A DNA stretch of 64,000 nucleotides from positions 744,001 through 808,000 of the forward strand of contig NC_014207.1 in the NCBI RefSeq assembly GCF_000093025.1, in the 5' to 3' direction. Source of the stretch: Methylotenera versatilis 301. Lineage in GTDB: Bacteria > Pseudomonadota > Gammaproteobacteria > Burkholderiales > Methylophilaceae. The position numbers were made by a program, and so were the translations under genes. The notes below the pieces were generated by a model. The model was not told the DNA's origin. It saw only the letters and a program-made list of their open reading frames with translations, and searched no databases. The number at the start of each line of letters is the position of its first letter. Within the stretch, counting starts at the first letter, position 1. Positions 58,564 through 64,000 of this stretch are shown here, one piece after another.

Positions 58564-61500
58564 ATGGCAATCATCGGTAAAATCGTAGCAATGACAGGCA
58601 CAGCAGTAGCACTTTCAGATAATGGTGCTAAGCGTGACCTGCATTTAGGTGATCAAATACAGTCTAGCGACGCAATCCAAACAGGGAAGGGCGTGTTTGT
58701 TGATTTGGAGCTGTCTAATGGCCGAGTGATACATATTGCTGCCGAGCAACTGGTCGCCTTTACGCCTGAGCTGACTAACCTGATTGCGCCAGATGCCTTA
58801 GACAGCGCAGTGAATGTAGCAACCATTGATACGGTCATTAAAGCCATTGAAGGCGGTCAAGACATTAATGATGTCTTAGAAGAAACTGCTGCCGGTAATG
58901 GTACGTTTACTATTCACGGTTTTGACTTTGTTAACTTACTAAGAATTAATGATGATCTAAATAGATTCAAGTTTGCCTATGAGTACGATACTGATGGCAG
59001 AGTAACGGCTGATCCAACTGCGGCTCAGGATGATGATAGATATGGTCTCAATAACTCTGGTGCAACAGGCACGGCAAACGCAGCGCCAGTAGGCGTGATA
59101 ACGCCAGCGACAGGTGCTGAAGATGGTGGCGATATTGTTGTTAATTTGTCGGGTACAGACTCGGATGGTACCGTTGCCTCAGTATCTGTCACAACTTTAC
59201 CGTTAACTAGCCAAGGTGTGTTGACTAAAGCTGATGGTACTCCTGTAGTTGCGGGTGCACCCCTTACTCCAGCTGAGGCTGCTAGTTTGGTATTCCACCC
59301 AACATCTAATTTCAATGGTACTGTTAATATTCCATTTATTGTAACGGATAATCAGGGTGCGGTTTCACCTGTGGCTACAACACCGATCACGGTGACATCA
59401 GTGAACGATGCACCGATAGCGGCTAACGGCAGCATCACGCCGACAGAAGACACCACGATTAACGTTCCGTTATCAGGCACCGACGTAGACGGCACCATTG
59501 CCAGCTACACCATTACTGCAGGCCCGACGCCGGCGCAAGGCAGATTAGTCTACGACAACGATGGTCTGCCAGGCACTCCACCAGTCGCGGTCCCATTGAA
59601 CACCCCATTAACGCCAGCGCAAGCGGCGACGATCCAGTTCGTCCCAACCTTAAACTACAACGGCCCGGTTGCACCGATCACCTACATCGTGACTGACAAC
59701 CAAGGCTTACCATCAAGCCCAGCGACAGTCACAATCAACCCAGTGACACCAGTGAACGACGCGCCGGTTGCTGTTGATGATTTCGCCAATACGCCTATTA
59801 ACACGACCTCAGCACCACTTGACTTACTAGGTAATGACACTGACGTAGACGGCGACACGCTAACGATACAATCGATCAACGGCGTCGCTGTCACTGGCGC
59901 GGCGCAAACGATCGGAGTTCCCAATGGCACGGTTAATATTAGTGTCACTGGCGTCATCACCTTCACGCCAAATAACAATTACACTGGACCAGCCAGCTTT
60001 GATTACGTTGTACAAGATAAACTGACAGGCGGCTTAGCCGATACTGGTACAGTCAACATCACGGTAGGCAACAACACACTGCCGACCAGTGCGGATACTG
60101 TTAAAATCATAGACGAAGACACCACGCTCACATTAAATGTGACAGACTTTGCCTTCAATGACCCAGATGCCGGCCAAAGCTTAGCCAATGTACGTATTGA
60201 CAGCCTACCGACTAACGGCACACTGACGCTTAACGGCGTGGCAGTTGCCACAGGCAACATCATCTCTGCGGCGGATATCGCTGCAGGTAAGCTCGTCTTT
60301 ACCCCAGTCGCTAACGCCAATGGCGCAGCCTACGCCAGCTTCACCTTTAGCGTACAAGACAACGCTGGTGGATTTGATGCAACCCCTAACAAAGTCACGA
60401 TTGATGTGACCCCAGTGAACGATGCCCCGATTGCCACGGCCTACGCCATTAGCGCGCCGGAAGACAGCGTCAGCATAGCTGTTAACCTCAGCGGTACAGA
60501 CATTGATGGTACGGTTGCCAGTGTCAAAGTCAGCGGCTTACCGCCATCCAACCAAGGTGTACTGTTCTTAGCCGATGGTGTGACTGCGGTAACGACTGCA
60601 ACAATATTAACGCCCGTCCAAGCGGCCAGCCTTAAATTTGTACCCGCCGCGGATTTCAACGGCACGGTCACCATCCCATTCACCGTCACAGACAATTTAG
60701 GCTTGGTTTCAACTAGCCCGGCGAATGCGGTGATCACGGTGACATCAGTGAACGATGCACCGATAGCGGCTAACGGCAGCATCACGCCGACAGAAGACAC
60801 CACGATTAACGTTCCGTTATCAGGCACCGACGTAGACGGCACCATTGCCAGCTACACCATTACTGCAGGCCCGACGCCGGCGCAAGGCAGATTAGTCTAC
60901 GACAACGATGGTCTGCCAGGCACTCCACCAGTCGCGGTCCCATTGAACACCCCATTAACGCCAGCGCAAGCGGCGACGATCCAGTTCGTCCCAACCTTAA
61001 ACTACAACGGCCCGGTTGCACCGATCACCTACATCGTGACTGACAACCAAGGCTTACCATCAAGCCCAGCGACAGTCACAATCAACCCAGTGACACCAGT
61101 GAACGACGCGCCGGTTGCTGTTGATGATTTCGCCAATACGCCTATTAACACGACCTCAGCACCACTTGACTTACTAGGTAATGACACTGACGTAGACGGC
61201 GACACGCTAACGATACAATCGATCAACGGCGTCGCTGTCACTGGCGCGGCGCAAACGATCGGAGTTCCCAATGGCACGGTTAATATTAGTGTCACTGGCG
61301 TCATCACCTTCACGCCAAATAACAATTACACTGGACCAGCCAGCTTTGATTACGTTGTACAAGATAAACTGACAGGCGGCTTAGCCGATACTGGTACAGT
61401 CAACATCACGGTAGGCAACAACACACTGCCGACCAGTGCGGATACTGTTAAAATCATAGACGAAGACACCACGCTCACATTAAATGTGACAGACTTTGCC

Positions 61501-64000
61501 TTCAATGACCCAGATGCCGGCCAAAGCTTAGCCAATGTACGTATTGACAGCCTACCGACTAACGGCACACTGACGCTTAACGGCGTGGCAGTTGCCACAG
61601 GCAACATCATCTCTGCGGCGGATATCGCTGCAGGTAAGCTCGTCTTTACCCCAGTCGCTAACGCCAATGGCGCAGCCTACGCCAGCTTCACCTTTAGCGT
61701 ACAAGACAACGCTGGTGGATTTGATGCAACCCCTAACAAAGTCACGATTGATGTGACCCCAGTGAACGATGCCCCGATTGCCACGGCCTACGCCATTAGC
61801 GCGCCGGAAGACAGCGTCAGCATAGCTGTTAACCTCAGCGGTACAGACATTGATGGTACGGTTGCCAGTGTCAAAGTCAGCGGCTTACCGCCATCCAACC
61901 AAGGTGTACTGTTCTTAGCCGATGGTGTGACTGCGGTAACGACTGCAACAATATTAACGCCCGTCCAAGCGGCCAGCCTTAAATTTGTACCCGCCGCGGA
62001 TTTCAACGGCACGGTCACCATCCCATTCACCGTCACAGACAATTTAGGCTTGGTTTCAACTAGCCCGGCGAATGCGGTGATCACGGTGACCCCAGTGAAC
62101 GACGCGCCAGCGGGCACCGACAACACCATCAGCACCCTAGAAGACACTGGACACAGCTTCACCGCTGCCGAGTTTGGCTTCACAGACCCTAACGACAGCC
62201 CAGCCAACAGCCTACAAGCGGTGATCATCACGACCTTACCGACTAGCGGCAGCCTGACCTTAGGCGGCGTAGCCGTCACTGCTGGTCAAAGCATTGCTGC
62301 TGGCAGCCTCGGCACCCTGGTGTACACGCCAGCGGCCAACAGCACTGCCAGTGCCAACTTCACCTTCCAAGTGGTGGACAATGGCGGCACTGCCAATGGT
62401 GGTCAAAACACCGACCAAAGCGCGAACACCATCACCATCAACGTGACCCCAGTGAACGACGCGCCAGCGGGCACCGACAACACCATCAGCACCCTAGAAG
62501 ACACTGGACACAGCTTCACCGCTGCCGAGTTTGGCTTCACAGACCCTAACGACAGCCCAGCCAACAGCCTACAAGCGGTGATCATCACGACCTTACCGAC
62601 TAGCGGCAGCCTGACCTTAGGCGGCGTAGCCGTCACTGCTGGTCAAAGCATTGCTGCTGGCAGCCTCGGCACCCTGGTGTACACGCCAGCAGCCAACAGC
62701 ACTGCCAGTGCCAACTTCACCTTCCAAGTGGTGGACAATGGCGGCACTGCCAATGGTGGTCAAAACACCGACCAAAGCGCGAACACCATCACCATCAACG
62801 TGACCCCAGTGAACGACGCGCCAGCGGGCACCGACAACACCATCAGCACCCTAGAAGACACTGGACACAGCTTCACCGCTGCCGAGTTTGGCTTCACAGA
62901 CCCTAACGACAGCCCAGCCAACAGCCTACAAGCGGTGATCATCACGACCTTACCGACTAGCGGCAGCCTGACCTTAGGCGGCGTAGCCGTCACTGCTGGT
63001 CAAAGCATTGCTGCTGGCAGCCTCGGCACCCTGGTGTACACGCCAGCAGCCAACAGCACTGCCAGTGCCAACTTCACCTTCCAAGTGGTGGACAATGGCG
63101 GCACTGCCAATGGTGGTCAAAACACCGACCAAAGCGCGAACACCATCACCATCAACGTGACCCCAGTGAACGACGCGCCAGTCAATACAATGACGACAAT
63201 TACTGGCAATGAAGACGCTGCAATCAAGCTTACTGGCTTATCCATTGCAGATGTAGATGCTGGTAGCAGTAATGTAACAGTGACTTTGTCAGTTCCAACA
63301 GGTACGTTAGTTGCTGCGACTGCGGGTAGTGTTACTGTGTCTGGTTCAGGTACAGGTAGCTTACAACTGGTAGGTACGGTAGCTAACATCAATGCGTATT
63401 TAGCTGCAGTAGCTAATCAACCTATATTTACGCAAGGTGTCGCTGATTCTACTAGCTCAGTTACACTGACCATGGCAACTAATGATGGTGGAAATACTGG
63501 ATCTGGTGGCGCACTTACTACAACAAATACCACGGCAATTAATATTACGCCAGTGGCAGATATTGCTGCGGATAGTGCACAGACCGTTAAAAATAGTCCG
63601 ATCACCATTAATGTGAATGCAAATGATACCTTTGAAAATGCAGGACACACTATTACCGCTGTGAATGGCTCAGCCGTTACGGATGGTGGTGCGGCTGTCA
63701 CTGTAACGAATGGTAGTGTACAGTTAGTAGCGGGTAACCTTGTGTTTACACCAACCACAAACTTTATAGGTACTGTTCCTAACTTTACTTACACGGTGAC
63801 TAGTGGAGGCGCAACAGAAACTGCCAACGTATCTGTCACAGTGGTTGGAGTAAGTGCTGTGACTGCTGCGACACAGGCAGAGGGTACAAGTTTGGTTCAT
63901 ACAGTCACACTAAGTGCAACCACTACTTCGTCAATCACCTTACCCTACAACTTAGCAGGAATTACTGCAACGCCTGGGTCAGATTTTAGTACCGCTCCTA
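58564..64000 (+). CDS. lapA: LapA-like giant surface adhesin (partial, runs off the right edge)
   Basis: At least 1812 residues, open to the window end. Residues 1 to about 130 form a LapA-type retention module, beginning MAIIGKIVAMTGTA and holding the cleavage motif TAAG at 108-111. An Asp-rich linker leads to a first Ig/cadherin-like domain (about 170-279), then two 449-residue repeats (280-728 and 729-1177), each made of four Ig-like domains bounded by VNDAP motifs, then three 119-residue repeats (1178-1534) and a further non-identical domain series. Glycine, Asn, Asp and Thr are abundant and no Cys is visible. The protein should be exported by LapBC and held at the cell surface until LapG cuts it. 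The C-terminus with its secretion signal lies beyond the window. Frame checked across all repeats: no stop. Confidence 0.93.
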   Translation, partial: MAIIGKIVAMTGTAVALSDNGAKRDLHLGDQIQSSDAIQTGKGVFVDLELSNGRVIHIAAEQLVAFTPELTNLIAPDALDSAVNVATIDTVIKAIEGGQDINDVLEETAAGNGTFTIHGFDFVNLLRINDDLNRFKFAYEYDTDGRVTADPTAAQDDDRYGLNNSGATGTANAAPVGVITPATGAEDGGDIVVNLSGTDSDGTVASVSVTTLPLTSQGVLTKADGTPVVAGAPLTPAEAASLVFHPTSNFNGTVNIPFIVTDNQGAVSPVATTPITVTSVNDAPIAANGSITPTEDTTINVPLSGTDVDGTIASYTITAGPTPAQGRLVYDNDGLPGTPPVAVPLNTPLTPAQAATIQFVPTLNYNGPVAPITYIVTDNQGLPSSPATVTINPVTPVNDAPVAVDDFANTPINTTSAPLDLLGNDTDVDGDTLTIQSINGVAVTGAAQTIGVPNGTVNISVTGVITFTPNNNYTGPASFDYVVQDKLTGGLADTGTVNITVGNNTLPTSADTVKIIDEDTTLTLNVTDFAFNDPDAGQSLANVRIDSLPTNGTLTLNGVAVATGNIISAADIAAGKLVFTPVANANGAAYASFTFSVQDNAGGFDATPNKVTIDVTPVNDAPIATAYAISAPEDSVSIAVNLSGTDIDGTVASVKVSGLPPSNQGVLFLADGVTAVTTATILTPVQAASLKFVPAADFNGTVTIPFTVTDNLGLVSTSPANAVITVTSVNDAPIAANGSITPTEDTTINVPLSGTDVDGTIASYTITAGPTPAQGRLVYDNDGLPGTPPVAVPLNTPLTPAQAATIQFVPTLNYNGPVAPITYIVTDNQGLPSSPATVTINPVTPVNDAPVAVDDFANTPINTTSAPLDLLGNDTDVDGDTLTIQSINGVAVTGAAQTIGVPNGTVNISVTGVITFTPNNNYTGPASFDYVVQDKLTGGLADTGTVNITVGNNTLPTSADTVKIIDEDTTLTLNVTDFAFNDPDAGQSLANVRIDSLPTNGTLTLNGVAVATGNIISAADIAAGKLVFTPVANANGAAYASFTFSVQDNAGGFDATPNKVTIDVTPVNDAPIATAYAISAPEDSVSIAVNLSGTDIDGTVASVKVSGLPPSNQGVLFLADGVTAVTTATILTPVQAASLKFVPAADFNGTVTIPFTVTDNLGLVSTSPANAVITVTPVNDAPAGTDNTISTLEDTGHSFTAAEFGFTDPNDSPANSLQAVIITTLPTSGSLTLGGVAVTAGQSIAAGSLGTLVYTPAANSTASANFTFQVVDNGGTANGGQNTDQSANTITINVTPVNDAPAGTDNTISTLEDTGHSFTAAEFGFTDPNDSPANSLQAVIITTLPTSGSLTLGGVAVTAGQSIAAGSLGTLVYTPAANSTASANFTFQVVDNGGTANGGQNTDQSANTITINVTPVNDAPAGTDNTISTLEDTGHSFTAAEFGFTDPNDSPANSLQAVIITTLPTSGSLTLGGVAVTAGQSIAAGSLGTLVYTPAANSTASANFTFQVVDNGGTANGGQNTDQSANTITINVTPVNDAPVNTMTTITGNEDAAIKLTGLSIADVDAGSSNVTVTLSVPTGTLVAATAGSVTVSGSGTGSLQLVGTVANINAYLAAVANQPIFTQGVADSTSSVTLTMATNDGGNTGSGGALTTTNTTAINITPVADIAADSAQTVKNSPITINVNANDTFENAGHTITAVNGSAVTDGGAAVTVTNGSVQLVAGNLVFTPTTNFIGTVPNFTYTVTSGGATETANVSVTVVGVSAVTAATQAEGTSLVHTVTLSATTTSSITLPYNLAGITATPGSDFSTAP
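58885..58896 (+). other. Predicted LapG cleavage site (TAAG) in the adhesin
   Basis: Residues T108-A109-A110-G111 within LEETAAGNGTF match the established LapG recognition sequence of Pseudomonas LapA (cleavage between the two alanines), at the corresponding distance from the N-terminus. The adjacent lapG and lapD genes make the assignment coherent. Confidence 0.85.
59401..62094 (+). repeat. Two tandem 1347-bp repeats in the adhesin gene
   Basis: Copy 1 spans 59401-60747 and copy 2 spans 60748-62094, a period of 1347 bp (449 codons). Stretches compared by eye are identical, apart from the last few bases, where copy 1 ends GTGACATCA and copy 2 ends GTGACCCCA. Each copy encodes four Ig-like domains starting with VNDAP-type motifs. 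Codons are C/G-ending, unlike the AT-leaning flanks. Confidence 0.95.
62095..63165 (+). repeat. Three tandem 357-bp repeats in the adhesin gene
   Basis: Copies lie at 62095-62451, 62452-62808 and 62809-63165, each 119 codons. I saw one difference: G at 62334 in copy 1 against A in copies 2 and 3, synonymous in an alanine codon. Each encodes one Ig-like domain starting VNDAPAGTDN. A fourth, strongly diverged domain starts at 63166 with the same GTGAACGACGCGCCA boundary. Confidence 0.95.

Noticed and set aside
59401-63165. CRISPR-like array
   Set aside because: The repeats are long, contiguous, in frame and lack unique spacers; they encode Ig-like protein domains.
59025-63758. Many open frames on the - strand across the adhesin repeats, several of them duplicated
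   Set aside because: They are shadows of the long + strand adhesin frame, recur with its 357- and 1347-bp periods, and have low-complexity Val/Ser/Ala content without domain motifs.
50849-64000. Lap locus as an integrated mobile island at tRNA-Cys
   Set aside because: No integrase, insertion sequence or repeated tRNA 3-prime end was seen within the window; the right end of the locus is not visible, so this stays undecided rather than supported.

Overview
The window looks like a chromosomal segment of a moderately AT-rich betaproteobacterium, most likely a Methylophilaceae methylotroph close to Methylotenera. This rests on gene content (a lipoyl-fused dihydrolipoyl dehydrogenase, SdhE next to sdhCDAB, prpBCD with AcnB, the DUF2069/HugZ/WrbA neighbourhood) and on the recalled presence of a methylcitric acid cycle in some Methylotenera. 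The genus is an inference; no rRNA gene is present to settle it.

Layout. 1-22500 is mostly housekeeping: a giant alpha-2-macroglobulin (- strand), lpd and a GlcD-like FAD oxidase (+), then on the - strand DUF2069, a HugZ-family protein, WrbA, the TamA/TamB pair, PurB, and a two-gene signalling unit (a 1239-residue MHYT/PAS hybrid histidine kinase translationally coupled to an HD-GYP response regulator).

22600-43100 is a 20-kb central-carbon island built around a divergent promoter at about 29430-29645. Leftward run a CitE-like lyase, a mesaconyl-CoA hydratase (Mch-like), a second CitE-like lyase, prpB, prpC and prpD. Rightward run a GntR regulator, a short malic enzyme, sdhCDABE, a third CitE-like lyase, an AMP-forming acyl-CoA ligase, a class I fumarase of the mesaconase-containing type, a small exported EF-hand protein and acnB. 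Together these could link mesaconate/citramalate, methylmalyl-CoA, glyoxylate and propionyl-CoA to the methylcitrate cycle and the C4-acid reactions. No PrpE, PrpR or malate dehydrogenase is seen. This is the best candidate for an undescribed system.

43100-50950 holds membrane proteins (unknown, DUF2914, YqhA/UPF0114), RlmJ, a short cation diffusion facilitator, a tautomerase, a RIO kinase, UvrC, PgsA, and tRNA-Gly and tRNA-Cys in the same order as E. coli uvrC-pgsA-glyW-cysT.

51280-64000 is a complete Lap-type biofilm adhesion locus apart from an outer-membrane TolC-like protein: lapB and lapC (type I secretion), a LuxR-type regulator, lapG and lapD (periplasmic protease and its c-di-GMP receptor) and, divergent from them, the start of a giant LapA-like adhesin. 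The adhesin has a recognisable TAAG cleavage site, two apparently identical 1347-bp repeats and three nearly identical 357-bp repeats, and it runs off the right edge. The HD-GYP protein at 18 kb could influence the same c-di-GMP signal that LapD reads.

Several intergenic palindromes (three related CGTCATTCTGAG-type hairpins and an unrelated 99-bp palindrome) look like dispersed repeats, one of them lying inside the prp operon.
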